NCBI GenBank assembly: GCA_049997955.1
Contig: JAEBDY010000018.1
Coordinates: 124,001 to 188,000, forward strand
DNA: 64,000 bases
Origin: Umezawaea sp049997955
GTDB taxonomy: Bacteria > Actinomycetota > Actinomycetes > Mycobacteriales > Pseudonocardiaceae
Direction of reading: 5' to 3'
Below the pieces are notes generated by a model. The model was not told where the DNA came from. It ran no database searches and was given only the letters and a program-made list of their open reading frames with translations. Shown piece by piece: positions 42,837-51,055 of this stretch. The position numbers were made by a program, and so were the translations under genes. Every line of letters starts with the position of its first letter. Positions within the stretch are counted from its first letter, which is position 1.

Positions 42837-44072
42837 TCAACCGTCGGTGGTCACCGCCGAGGAAACACGCGACCACGAGGTGGCCGCGGCGAGCGCGAGC
42901 ACCGTTCCCGCGGCCCCCGCGGCGGCGATCGTCCCCACGATCGAGCCGCTCCACTGCGCCACCAGGCCACCGCCCGCCACGCCGAGGCCCTGCGCGGCGA
43001 CCAGGCTGGTGCGCGCGAACCCGAGCGCCTGCCCGCGGTGCCGGTCCGGGACCAGCCGGACGAACGTCGCACCGGCCGTGACCTGGTACGCGCTGAACGC
43101 GCCGGACAGGGCGAGCAGCACCACGGCGACCCCGAAGCCCGGTGAGGCGAGGTAGCCGACCAGCGGCAGCATCGTGCCGACGGCGAGCAGGCCGAGCAGC
43201 CGCACCCGTGCCGCCGAGGGCACGAACCGCAGCAGCAGCGTCCCCACGACCATGCCGACCGGGTCGGCCGCCAGCAGCACGCCTACGCCCGCCACCCCCG
43301 CGCCGACGTTCTGGGAGAACGGCGCGGCGAGCCCTTCGGGGACGACGCCGAACGCGGCCAGGCAGCCGAGGGCGATCAGGATCCGCAGCCTGCGGTCGTG
43401 CCACACCAGGCCCGCGCCCGCCCGGACCTGCTCCCACCACAGTCCGGTCGCCTGCCCGTCCGACGGCGTCAGCGAGGCCGGTCGGGCGCGCAGACCGAAC
43501 CGCAGCAGCACCGCGGACAGCCCGAACGTGACGGCGTCGACGGCCAGCGCGCCGGACGTGCCGAGCCCGGCGACCACGAGCCCGCCGCCCGCGAAGCCGA
43601 GCAGCAGCCCGACCTGGTGGGTGATCAGGTGGATCGACTGGCCCGCCTCGTAGCGCCGGTCCCCCAGCACCAGCGGCAGCAGCGCGCCCTGGGCGGCCGC
43701 GAACGGCGGCTCGGCCAGCTGAACGAGCACCAGCAGACCCGCGACCAGCGGCAACGGGACTCCGGGCAGCGCCATCACGGCCACCAGCGCCGCTCGCACG
43801 AGGTCGCTGCACACCATCACGGTCCGGCGCGGGTAGCGGTCGGCGAGGCCGGTGAGCAGCACGCCGGACAGCAGGCCGGGCAGCATCGTGAGCGCGTAGG
43901 TCAGTGCGGTCCACGCGGGCGAGCCGGTCCGCTGGAACACCAGGATCGACAGCGCGAGCCGGGCGAGCTGGTCGCCGACGACGGACGTGAGCGACGCGAG
44001 CCAGAGCACGCGGAACTCCGCGACGCCGAAGGCCGCCCGAAAGCCGACCCCGGCGTCCCCGCGCATGGTCAT
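42837..44072 (-). CDS. MFS transporter
   Basis: A 411-residue polytopic protein with about 12 membrane segments, of the MFS_3/drug-exporter type (FRVLWLASLTSVVGDQLARLALSILVF, LTYALTMLPGLLSGVLLTGLADRYPRR with the loop motif ADRYPRR). The ATG at 44072 has no ribosome site; ATG at 44066 is an alternative. Substrate unknown. It is convergent with the minigenes and its 5' end abuts the broken small gene on the plus strand. Confidence 0.88.
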   Translation of the reverse strand: MTMRGDAGVGFRAAFGVAEFRVLWLASLTSVVGDQLARLALSILVFQRTGSPAWTALTYALTMLPGLLSGVLLTGLADRYPRRTVMVCSDLVRAALVAVMALPGVPLPLVAGLLVLVQLAEPPFAAAQGALLPLVLGDRRYEAGQSIHLITHQVGLLLGFAGGGLVVAGLGTSGALAVDAVTFGLSAVLLRFGLRARPASLTPSDGQATGLWWEQVRAGAGLVWHDRRLRILIALGCLAAFGVVPEGLAAPFSQNVGAGVAGVGVLLAADPVGMVVGTLLLRFVPSAARVRLLGLLAVGTMLPLVGYLASPGFGVAVVLLALSGAFSAYQVTAGATFVRLVPDRHRGQALGFARTSLVAAQGLGVAGGGLVAQWSGSIVGTIAAAGAAGTVLALAAATSWSRVSSAVTTDG

Positions 44073-44076
44073 CACC

Positions 44077-44225
44077 GTGGCAGACCTGATCGGTTCGAGC
44101 CAGTGTTTCCCGTTCAAGGGCGTCTTCTTCTCCCCGTTCTTCGGCGGGCACGACACCAACTGGGCCCGAAGAAGGAAGTGCACGCGTTCTTCTCGAACTT
44201 CAAGATCGGCACGACGAAGCTCTGA
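44077..44225 (+). pseudogene. Small gene broken by a one-base frameshift
   Basis: From GTG 44077 the frame has clean high-GC codon usage (ADLIGSSQCFPFKG, FSPFFGGHDTNW) up to TGG at 44161. From 44168 the same clean codon usage continues in another frame (KKEVHAFFSNFKIGTTKL, TGA at 44223). One extra base after TGG-GCCC would join them into a 49-residue peptide. A perfect terminator hairpin starts 7 bases after the TGA. No ribosome site precedes the start. It could be a decayed gene, a sequencing error, or a programmed frameshift at TGGGCCCGAAGAAG. It overlaps the 3' end of the FAD monooxygenase. Confidence 0.45.
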
Positions 44226-45840
44226 GCCGAGGGGGCGCCTCCGTCGAGGCGCCCCTTCGGGTGCGGCTCGGGACCGGCTTGGCCAACACCCGGTCCAGGA
44301 CCCCGGCCAGGAACCCCACCGGGTCGGGCGCGGACGTCGTGGCCCGCGCCGCGACGATCCCGTCCGGCCGGACGAGCACCGCCCCTTCCTCGGGGAGCCA
44401 CGGGACCGCGACGCGGTGCGCGGGGAGTCCGACGTCCGCCGCGGCGGCGAGCCAGCGCTCGCCCGCGGCGCCGGCCAGCAGGGTCCACCGGGACGCGACC
44501 AGGTCGAGGGTGGACACCCCGTCGACCCACGCGTGGGGCACCCGCGAACCCGGCGACCCGTCCAGCACCGCCGCCAGGTCCGAGGTGGACGGCGGTTCCG
44601 GTCGGGGGTCGACGACGGCGGCCGAGTCGTACCGCTGACCGAGGTGCACGACCGGCGCCGCCCACACCCCCGCCGCCGCCCTGGCGGCATCGGCTTCGGG
44701 ACCCCTCCCCCAGTGCAGCCGCGGGTCGGCGAGCCTGCGCATCGCCTGGTCCACCGTCGCCGCGGCGACCGGCTCCCGTTCGTGCGCGTAGGTGTCCAGG
44801 AGCCCGGCGCCCGCCTCGCCCCCGTGCACGGCGGCCAGCTTCCACGCCAGGTTGTGCGCGTCGGCGACCCCGGTGTTGAGGCCGAACGCGCCGATCGGCG
44901 ACACGGTGTGCGCGGCGTCGCCGACGAGGAACACGCGGCCGTCGGTGAAGCGGTCCGCCAGGGAACTCCGGGGCCGCCAGGGCAGAACGCCGCGCACCTC
45001 GACGCCGAGGTCGGGATCGCCGACCGCCGCTCGGACGAGCGCGGCGCAGCGCTCGGGCGTGAAGTCCTCGGGGCGTTCGCCCCCGTCGACGTCGCAGGCG
45101 GTGTGGAAGACCCAGTTCGTCTCGCCGTCCACGGTGACCAGCAGGCCGGGCGCCTCCGGCGTGGTGATCGTGCAGGTGGCGAAGGACGTGCCCCGCAGGT
45201 GGGGCCGGAGGTCGGCGCGGAACAGGATGTTGATCATCGACTTGCCCAGGTCGCCTGCCCCGGAGGTGCCCACGCCGACCGCGTTCCGCACGGTGCTGTG
45301 CGTGCCGTCCGCGGCCACCAGGTGCGCGCAGCGCAGCGAGTACCGGCCGTCGGGCCCTTCCAGTTCGACGTCGACCCCGTCGGCGTCCTGCGCGAGCCCG
45401 ACCAGGCGGGTCGACCAGCGCACGTCCGCTCCACGCCGCGCCAGGTCGGCGGCCACGACGGCGTCGAGCCGGTCCTGCGCGCAGACGCCGCGCAGCCGGA
45501 ACGGCGTCACGTCGAGTTCGGCCGGGGACGGGAGCGGGACGGACGCGGTCACGACGTCGCCCGCCCCCAGGTCGACCGCGGTCCGCGCCACCGCCTTCCC
45601 CACGCCGCCCCGCCCGTCGACCGCGACGGCGTTGACGGCGGTGTCGAGACCGAGTTCGCGCAGGACCTCGACGGTGCGCGGCCCGATGCCGGTGGCGCGC
45701 GGGTGGATCGACGGCCCGGACCGGCGCTCGACGAGCACCGCGGGGACGCCGTGGTGGGTGAGCAGAGCCGCGGCGACCAGCCCGACGCTGCCCCCTCCGA
45801 CCACGAGCACCGGCACTTCTGGATACGCTGTTTCCGTCAT
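44200..45840 (-). CDS. FAD-dependent aromatic monooxygenase (PheA/TfdB type)
   Basis: A 546-residue class A flavoprotein hydroxylase. FAD-binding GGGSVGLVAAALL is at residues about 14-26, VAADGTHSTVRNAVG in the middle and DGRVFLVGDAAHTVSPIGAFGLNTGVADAHNLAWKL for the second FAD motif; a C-terminal thioredoxin-like domain follows. The last 20 residues are encoded across the terminator and broken gene on the other strand and may not be native. The ATG at 45840 has TACGGT 6 bases upstream, so it is probably leaderless. Controlled by the divergent TetR gene (inference). Confidence 0.9.
   Translation of the reverse strand: MTETAYPEVPVLVVGGGSVGLVAAALLTHHGVPAVLVERRSGPSIHPRATGIGPRTVEVLRELGLDTAVNAVAVDGRGGVGKAVARTAVDLGAGDVVTASVPLPSPAELDVTPFRLRGVCAQDRLDAVVAADLARRGADVRWSTRLVGLAQDADGVDVELEGPDGRYSLRCAHLVAADGTHSTVRNAVGVGTSGAGDLGKSMINILFRADLRPHLRGTSFATCTITTPEAPGLLVTVDGETNWVFHTACDVDGGERPEDFTPERCAALVRAAVGDPDLGVEVRGVLPWRPRSSLADRFTDGRVFLVGDAAHTVSPIGAFGLNTGVADAHNLAWKLAAVHGGEAGAGLLDTYAHEREPVAAATVDQAMRRLADPRLHWGRGPEADAARAAAGVWAAPVVHLGQRYDSAAVVDPRPEPPSTSDLAAVLDGSPGSRVPHAWVDGVSTLDLVASRWTLLAGAAGERWLAAAADVGLPAHRVAVPWLPEEGAVLVRPDGIVAARATTSAPDPVGFLAGVLDRVLAKPVPSRTRRGASTEAPPRLRASSCRS
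44232..44255. terminator. Hairpin terminator after the broken small gene
   Basis: A perfect 10-base stem GGGGCGCCTC / GAGGCGCCCC with a CGTC loop. It lies inside the last codons of the opposite-strand monooxygenase, which is an unusual place for a terminator, and is best explained as the end of the small plus-strand gene. Confidence 0.7.
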
Positions 45841-45867
45841 GGATACACCGTAGCCAGAAGGTAGGAT
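45821..45867. promoter_or_regulatory. Divergent promoters with direct repeats, likely TetR site
   Basis: GGATACRCYGTNNCC occurs twice as a direct repeat, at 45821-45835 and 45841-45855, exactly 20 bases apart. The second copy covers the -10 hexamer TACGGT of the monooxygenase. On the plus strand TAGGAT (45862-45867) is a candidate -10 for the TetR gene. Binding of the TetR protein here is inferred. Confidence 0.5.
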
Positions 45868-45894
45868 GCCGGTCAACGAGGAAAGGACCACCCG

Positions 45895-46614
45895 ATGACC
45901 GACCCCACCCCCGCATCGGTGTGGACCCGGCCGCGCCCCGAACCGCGCCGACGCGCGCCGGGCGTGGACCAGTTCGTGGCCGCCGCCCTCGCCGCCGCCG
46001 ACGCGGAAGGCTTGGCCGCGGTGTCGATGCGCAGGGTCGCGGGCGACCTCGGATCCGGGACGGCCTCGCTCTACCGGTACATCACCAACCGCGACGAACT
46101 GCTGGACCTGATGGTCGACGCGGCGCAGGGCGAGGACCCGCTTCCCGAGTCCACCGGGGACTGGCGCACCGACCTGGGCGCGGTCGCGCACGCGTTGCGC
46201 GCGGCGCTGCTCCGGCATCCGTGGCTGGCGGGCGAACTGGCGGGCAGGCCATCACTGGGCCCGAACTCGTTGCGGCGGGCCGAGTCCGCCCTGCGCGCCG
46301 CCATCGCGCTCACGCCGGACATCACCCCGGCCTCGCAGGCGGTCGGCGTCGTGCACGCCTACGTGCTGGGCTCGGTGGCCACCCAGCAGGCCGACCGGCG
46401 CGCCGAGCAGCGCAGCGGCCTGACCGAGGAGCAGTGGCAGCACAGCATGGGCCCCTACGTCCGCGAGGTCATCGCGGCGGGCGAGCACCCCGTGCTCGCC
46501 CGCCGCGTCCTCGAAGCCGAGGACCTCGATCCCGACGCCGGCTTCGCGTTCGGCCTGGACTGCGTGCTCGACGGACTTGCGGCCCGACTCGCGCCCGGCA
46601 CCGCCGAACGCTGA
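45895..46614 (+). CDS. TetR-family regulator
   Basis: A 239-residue repressor. The helix-turn-helix is at about residues 22-66 (VDQFVAAALAAADAEGLAAVSMRRVAGDLGSGTASLYRYITNRDELLDLM). The C-terminal part has the extended form of the tetracycline-repressor-type ligand domain (ALRHPWLAGELAGRP). GAGGAAAGG precedes the ATG. It is divergent from the FAD monooxygenase with 54 bases between the starts, the usual arrangement of a TetR and its flavoenzyme target. Confidence 0.92.
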   Translation: MTDPTPASVWTRPRPEPRRRAPGVDQFVAAALAAADAEGLAAVSMRRVAGDLGSGTASLYRYITNRDELLDLMVDAAQGEDPLPESTGDWRTDLGAVAHALRAALLRHPWLAGELAGRPSLGPNSLRRAESALRAAIALTPDITPASQAVGVVHAYVLGSVATQQADRRAEQRSGLTEEQWQHSMGPYVREVIAAGEHPVLARRVLEAEDLDPDAGFAFGLDCVLDGLAARLAPGTAER

Positions 46615-46663
46615 CTGCGGGACGCGTCCGCATCGAAGCGGTCTGCCCACGTCGAGCGGCGAG

Positions 46664-47320
46664 CTAGGCCTGCACGGCTTCTTTTTGGTCAGCACTGAAA
46701 CCATTGGCAATAAGACCTCGAACGAAATCGACCACCTCGGGCGCCGCCTTCTCCTCGGAACCGCTGTCGTACGGCGGTTCGGGGTCGTACTCGATGGCCA
46801 GCTGGATGCCCTGGGCCACGGTGTCGCCCCACAGGATCCCGGCCAGCGTCAGCGCCATGTCGATGCCCGCCGACACGCCCGCGGCGGTGATCACCGATCC
46901 CTCCCGCACGACCCGGTCGGTGCTCACCTCCACCCCCAGCGAGGCCAGCAGGTCGCGCAGCGCCCAGTGCGTGGTCGCGCGCTTCCCCTCCAGCACGCCC
47001 GCGGAGGCCAGCAGCGTCGACCCGGTGCACACCGACGTCGTCCAGGTCGCGGTCGGGTGGACCCGGCGCAGCCACGCGGCCACCACCCCCTCGGCCAGCA
47101 CGTCGTACGGCTCGCCGCCCGGCACGACGATCACGTCCGCGCGGTCGAGGTCGTCGAACGTCGTGGTCGGCACGAGCCGCATCGCCGGGCCCGCGAGCAC
47201 CGGGTCGAGGGTCGCGGCGACGAGGTGCGCGGTCACCCCCGGTCCAGGCGAGAGCACGTCGTACGGGCCGACCAGGTCGAGCGCGGTCATGTTCGGGTAG
47301 AGCACGAAAGCGATGTCCAC
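46664..47320 (-). CDS. DJ-1/PfpI family protein, isonitrile-hydratase-like
   Basis: A 218-residue class I glutamine amidotransferase-like protein with the nucleophile elbow TSVCTGSTLLASAGVLEGKRATTHW, which matches the isocyanide hydratase (InhA) subgroup. The N terminus is MDIAFVLYPNMTALDLVGPYDVL. GTG start with GGAGATCG upstream. It is 10 bases downstream of an AraC-type regulator that has its own DJ-1 domain; the pair is likely one operon, in which the regulator may sense the same kind of ligand. Confidence 0.88.
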   Translation of the reverse strand: MDIAFVLYPNMTALDLVGPYDVLSPGPGVTAHLVAATLDPVLAGPAMRLVPTTTFDDLDRADVIVVPGGEPYDVLAEGVVAAWLRRVHPTATWTTSVCTGSTLLASAGVLEGKRATTHWALRDLLASLGVEVSTDRVVREGSVITAAGVSAGIDMALTLAGILWGDTVAQGIQLAIEYDPEPPYDSGSEEKAAPEVVDFVRGLIANGFSADQKEAVQA

Positions 47321-47330
47321 TTCGATCTCC

Positions 47331-48284
47331 TCAGCCGATGGTGCGGAAGCGCGACCGGTAGCCGCCTGGCGACACCCCGATCACGCGCTGGAAAGCCCTG
47401 CGGAGCGTTTCGGACGAGCCGAACCCGCTCCTGCGGGCGACGACGTCGAGCGCCTCGTCGCCGGAGTCGAGCAGTCCGGTGGCGAACTCGACGCGAGCCC
47501 GTTCGACGTACTGCGCGGGTGGCAGGCCGACCTGGCGCGGGAACACCCGTGCCAGGTGCCGGGTGCTCATCGCGGCGCGGTCGGCCATGTCGGAGACCGA
47601 CCACGTCGCCGTCGGATCGGCCGCGATGGCGTCGAGCAGCACCCGCAGTCCTTCGGACCGGACCGACGGCACCCTGGAGCGGACGCTGAACTGGGACTGC
47701 CCACCAGGCCGTTGCAGGAACACCACCATCCAGCGGGCGATCTCGCGGGCCACGTCCTGGCCGTGGTCGTCGGCGACCAGCGCCAGCGACAGGTCGATCC
47801 CCGCCGTCACACCCGCCGACGTGGTGACCCGACCGTGCCGCACGAAGATCGCGTCCGGCACCACCTCGACGGACGGGTGCCGCCGGGCCAGCTCCGCGCA
47901 GAACGCCCAGTGCGTGGTCGCCCGGCCACCGTCGAGCAGTCCGGCCGCCGCGAGCACCCGCGCCCCGGTGCACACCCCGGCGATCCGCCGCGCACCGGCC
48001 GCCAAGCGCCGGACGTGGCCGATCAGCGCCTCGTCGGCCGCCGCGGCCTCGAAACCGAAGCCGCCGACCACCAGCAGCGTGTCGACCGGGCCTTCGACGT
48101 CGGCCAGGTCCTCGGCCAACACCCGGAGACCGGCGGTCGCCCGCATCGGTCCCCCGCCGACCGTGGCTAACCGGACCAGGTAGTCCGCGCCTCCCCCGCT
48201 GCTGGCCCCCTCGAACACCTCCACGGGCCCGGCGACGTCCAACAACGCCACGTCGTCGTAGCCGACGACCACCACCTCGCGCAC
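47331..48284 (-). CDS. GlxA-type AraC regulator with DJ-1/PfpI domain
   Basis: A 317-residue protein with an N-terminal DJ-1/PfpI domain (1 to about 190; AGVCTGARVLAAAGLLDGGRATTHW) fused to a C-terminal AraC double helix-turn-helix (about 215-312; WSVSDMADRAAMSTRHLARVFPRQVGLPPAQYVERARVE, DVVARRSGFGSSETLRRAFQRVIGVSPGGYR). GTG start. It probably activates the downstream DJ-1 gene. The Cys of the elbow is retained, which is not always so in this class. Confidence 0.92.
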   Translation of the reverse strand: MREVVVVGYDDVALLDVAGPVEVFEGASSGGGADYLVRLATVGGGPMRATAGLRVLAEDLADVEGPVDTLLVVGGFGFEAAAADEALIGHVRRLAAGARRIAGVCTGARVLAAAGLLDGGRATTHWAFCAELARRHPSVEVVPDAIFVRHGRVTTSAGVTAGIDLSLALVADDHGQDVAREIARWMVVFLQRPGGQSQFSVRSRVPSVRSEGLRVLLDAIAADPTATWSVSDMADRAAMSTRHLARVFPRQVGLPPAQYVERARVEFATGLLDSGDEALDVVARRSGFGSSETLRRAFQRVIGVSPGGYRSRFRTIG

Positions 48285-48345
48285 TCGTCCACTGTGGTGG
48301 AGCCGGGTGGTGACGGCAACGACACGTGACCCTCGGATCCCGCCA

Positions 48346-49077
48346 TCACCGCACGCCCGCGGCCACCGCCGCTCGAACGGCGGCGGGCAGGCCGTCGGTC
48401 CACGGGTCGCCGTGGCCGGGGTGGACGTTGCGCACGTCGTGCTCCTCCAGCGCCCGCAACGACTCCAGTGCCGCCCGGCCGTCGTTGGTGAACGCGCGGC
48501 AGAGCAGCGTCGGGCCGACGTGGCCGACCATCTCGTCGCGCGTGACCATGGCGTCGCCGGTGAACGCGTGCTCCGGGAACACGAACACCGTGCTGCCGTG
48601 CGTGTGACCGGGTGCGTGCACGGCCAGCGGGCGGCCGGGCACGTCGTCCAGCACGCCGTCGGTGAAGGTCACCGGTTCCAGGACCGGCCGGGTGCGCAGG
48701 GCGCCGAGCCGGAGCAGGTGCAGCGGGGTCCGCAGGCCGCTCGGCTTCCGCAGGGCGTAGCCGAGGATCGACTTCTCCGGGCGCGCGTCGGCCGCGGGCT
48801 TCAGCGGTGCGGCGACCAGCGAGGCCTCGGCCTCGTGCACGTGGACCCGTGCGCCCGCCTCGGTCCGCAGCCGCTCGGCGAGGCCGATGTGGTCCGGGTG
48901 GCCGTGCGTCACGAGCACGTCGGAGATGTCCGCCGGCGCGACCCCCAGCCTCGCCAGGTCGGCCAGGAAGCCCTTCCAGTGGCCCGGCAGACCGGCGTCG
49001 ACCAGCACCAGGCCCTCGCCCGTGTCGACGAGGTAGAAGTTGACCAGCCCGTCACCGAGGCGGTGCACCACGCTCAT
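48346..49077 (-). CDS. MBL-fold hydrolase
   Basis: A 243-residue metallo-beta-lactamase-fold protein. Metal ligands are seen in THGHPDHIG (His58 to His63), HAPGHTHGS and FTGDAMV, and PGHGDPWTDG. Related to glyoxalase II and lactonase-like enzymes; true substrate not clear. The ATG at 49077 is preceded by GGGAGACC. Monocistronic, divergent from the GH79-like gene. Confidence 0.9.
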   Translation of the reverse strand: MSVVHRLGDGLVNFYLVDTGEGLVLVDAGLPGHWKGFLADLARLGVAPADISDVLVTHGHPDHIGLAERLRTEAGARVHVHEAEASLVAAPLKPAADARPEKSILGYALRKPSGLRTPLHLLRLGALRTRPVLEPVTFTDGVLDDVPGRPLAVHAPGHTHGSTVFVFPEHAFTGDAMVTRDEMVGHVGPTLLCRAFTNDGRAALESLRALEEHDVRNVHPGHGDPWTDGLPAAVRAAVAAGVR

Positions 49078-49226
49078 CGTTCGGTCTCCCTTTTCGTCGA
49101 CGACCGGTATCTCCGCATGATCTTGCCCGCGTGCTCCGCGCCGACGTACCGTGGCACCGCTTGATCGCAGTAGCTCGCTCGCAAGGGTGCCGCCGCCGGT
49201 CCTTTCCCGCGTACGAGGAGATCGGC

Positions 49227-50696
49227 ATGCGCAGAATCAGCACCGGCAGGCGAGCGGCCATCGGCGCGGTCGCCGTGATGGCCACCCTGACCGGAACCAC
49301 CGGGGTCGCGACCGCGGACCCGGCGTCCACGGCCACGATCACCATCGACACGGCTCACCCGGCGGGACGGCTGGCGTCCGACTTCGTCGGGCTCTCGTTC
49401 GAGATGCGGGAACTCGGCATCGGCAACCTCGACGCCACCAAGGGCAACGCGGCCGCCCTGTTCAGGACGCTGGGCCGCAGCAACGTCCGCATCTCCGGCA
49501 ACACCCTGGACCGCGACACCCTGTGGGTGCCGCAGGGCCGGCAGCCGCCGAACCCGTTGCCGGAGTGGGTGAACGACGTCGTCACCCCGACCGACGTCAA
49601 GCGGCTCGGCAGGTTCCTCTCGGTCACCGGCTGGGACACCATGGTGGGCATCAACCTCGGCCGCTGGGACGAGGCGCTCGGCAGGGACCAGGCCAGGTCC
49701 ATGTCCTCCATCCTGGGCGACAGGCTCGTCGCGGCCCAGTGCGGCAACGAGCCGGACCAGTGGGTGGGCAAGGGTTTCCGGCCGGTGGGCTACGCCTACG
49801 CGGACTACCGGGAGGATTGGCGGACGTGCGCCGCCGCGGTCGGCGGCAAGCGCGTCGCCGGCCCCGACACCGCGGGCACCTCCTCGACCTGGGCGGCCTC
49901 GCTCGCCGCGGACGAGAAGGACCGGATGTCCATGGTGACCGTGCACCAGTACAGCGCGGGCCCGGACGCCACGATCGCGACGCTCCTGTCGCCGACGACC
50001 GTGACCAACCAGCTCAGGTCCGTGTCGAAGAACCTGGAGGCCGCCAAGGCGAACGGCCTGGAGTTCCGCGTCGACGAGGCCAACTCCGCCTACAGCGGCG
50101 GCGTGGACGGCGTCAGCAACAGGTACGCCTCCGCGTTGTGGGGCCTGGACTACAGCCTGCAGATGGCGCAGGCGGGCGTGGACGGCATCAACGTCCACGG
50201 TGGACTCGGCGTGTGCAACGACCCCATCTGGAACGGCAAGTTCCAGCGCTACACACCGATCTGCGCCGCCAACGCGGCCGACGAGCAGGCCAAGGTCTAC
50301 AAGGCCATGCCCATCTACTACGGCCTGTGGATGGCCAGGCAGATGAAGTCCGGCCGGTTCCTCCCCCTGACCCTGTCGACCGACCGCAACGTCACCGCCT
50401 ACGCCGTGAAGGGCGACGACGGCCGCACCCGCATCGCGGTGGTCCAGAAGGACGAGACCACCGCGGCGCCCGTGCACCTCGACATCGCCGTGGACCGCCG
50501 CGCGCGCGGCGCGGAAGTCCTGCGCCTCACCGGAAACAGCCTCGACGGCGAGACGACGTCCGTCCAGGGCGCCACCGTCGACCGCCAGGGCCACCTCAAG
50601 CCGAAGCGCGCGGAGCAGGTGCGCGTCCGCGACGGCGAGCTCGGCGTCGACGTGGCGGCCGGCAGCGCGGTGATCATCACGCTGGACGGCTGCTGA
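49227..50696 (+). CDS. Secreted GH79-like glycoside hydrolase
   Basis: A 489-residue exported enzyme with signal peptide (1-30, ending VATADP). It has a TIM barrel with FVGLSFEMRELGIGN, SNVRISGNTLDRDTLW, the acid/base region CGNEPDQW (Glu in NEP) and FRVDEANSAYSGG, whose Glu is the likely nucleophile, then a C-terminal beta domain (DDGRTRIAVVQKDE, VLRLTGNSLDG). This order matches GH79 beta-glucuronidase/heparanase-like proteins of actinobacteria. ACGAGGAG precedes the ATG at 49227. A strong terminator follows. Confidence 0.85.
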   Translation: MRRISTGRRAAIGAVAVMATLTGTTGVATADPASTATITIDTAHPAGRLASDFVGLSFEMRELGIGNLDATKGNAAALFRTLGRSNVRISGNTLDRDTLWVPQGRQPPNPLPEWVNDVVTPTDVKRLGRFLSVTGWDTMVGINLGRWDEALGRDQARSMSSILGDRLVAAQCGNEPDQWVGKGFRPVGYAYADYREDWRTCAAAVGGKRVAGPDTAGTSSTWAASLAADEKDRMSMVTVHQYSAGPDATIATLLSPTTVTNQLRSVSKNLEAAKANGLEFRVDEANSAYSGGVDGVSNRYASALWGLDYSLQMAQAGVDGINVHGGLGVCNDPIWNGKFQRYTPICAANAADEQAKVYKAMPIYYGLWMARQMKSGRFLPLTLSTDRNVTAYAVKGDDGRTRIAVVQKDETTAAPVHLDIAVDRRARGAEVLRLTGNSLDGETTSVQGATVDRQGHLKPKRAEQVRVRDGELGVDVAAGSAVIITLDGC

Positions 50697-50702
50697 CACC
50701 CC

Positions 50703-50740
50703 GGCACACGGCTCCGCTCCCGTGAGTGGAGCCGTGTGCC
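50703..50740. terminator. Hairpin terminator after the GH79-like gene
   Basis: A perfect 13-base stem GGCACACGGCTCC / GGAGCCGTGTGCC with a 12-base loop, 6 bases after the stop at 50696. Confidence 0.8.
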
Positions 50741-50752
50741 AGGCTGACCGGC

Positions 50753-51055
50753 GTGCGGTTCGGTGTCCCCTGGAAGTGCGGTCCGCCACGGGCGAGGTCG
50801 TTCACGACGGCGGGCCGAAGCCGCAGGACGTCGCCGCCGGCCGACGGTTCAGTCAGCCCGCCGTCGCGGCGGTCGTCGGGCTGGAACCGGTCGCCCCGCG
50901 ACGGCGGCGGTACCGCGGTGCTGGACCCGTGGGTCCACGACGACGTGCCGGCGTTCGACGCCACCTACCGGTGCGACCACCGGCCGGGGTGCAAGGCCTT
51001 CGTCACCCCGGCAGGCGACCCGGTCACCCCCGACCCCGTGCGGGGTCGGAGCTGA
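50753..51055 (+). CDS. Hypothetical protein, 100 residues
   Basis: A GTG-started frame. The N-terminal half is Arg/Ser/Pro-rich and of doubtful coding bias, but the C-terminal 45 residues (TAVLDPWVHDDVPAFDATY, RCDHRPGCKAFVTPAGDPVT) have good codon usage and a His/Cys cluster that could bind metal. No ribosome site is obvious. Its 3' end overlaps that of the convergent PadR gene by 32 bases. A frameshift in the first half is possible. Confidence 0.4.
   Translation: MRFGVPWKCGPPRARSFTTAGRSRRTSPPADGSVSPPSRRSSGWNRSPRDGGGTAVLDPWVHDDVPAFDATYRCDHRPGCKAFVTPAGDPVTPDPVRGRS

Noticed and set aside
41344..44151. Long minus-strand open frame spanning the cyclase and MFS genes
   Set aside because: Out-of-frame shadow made of Arg/Gly/Pro runs; the real proteins lie in other frames.
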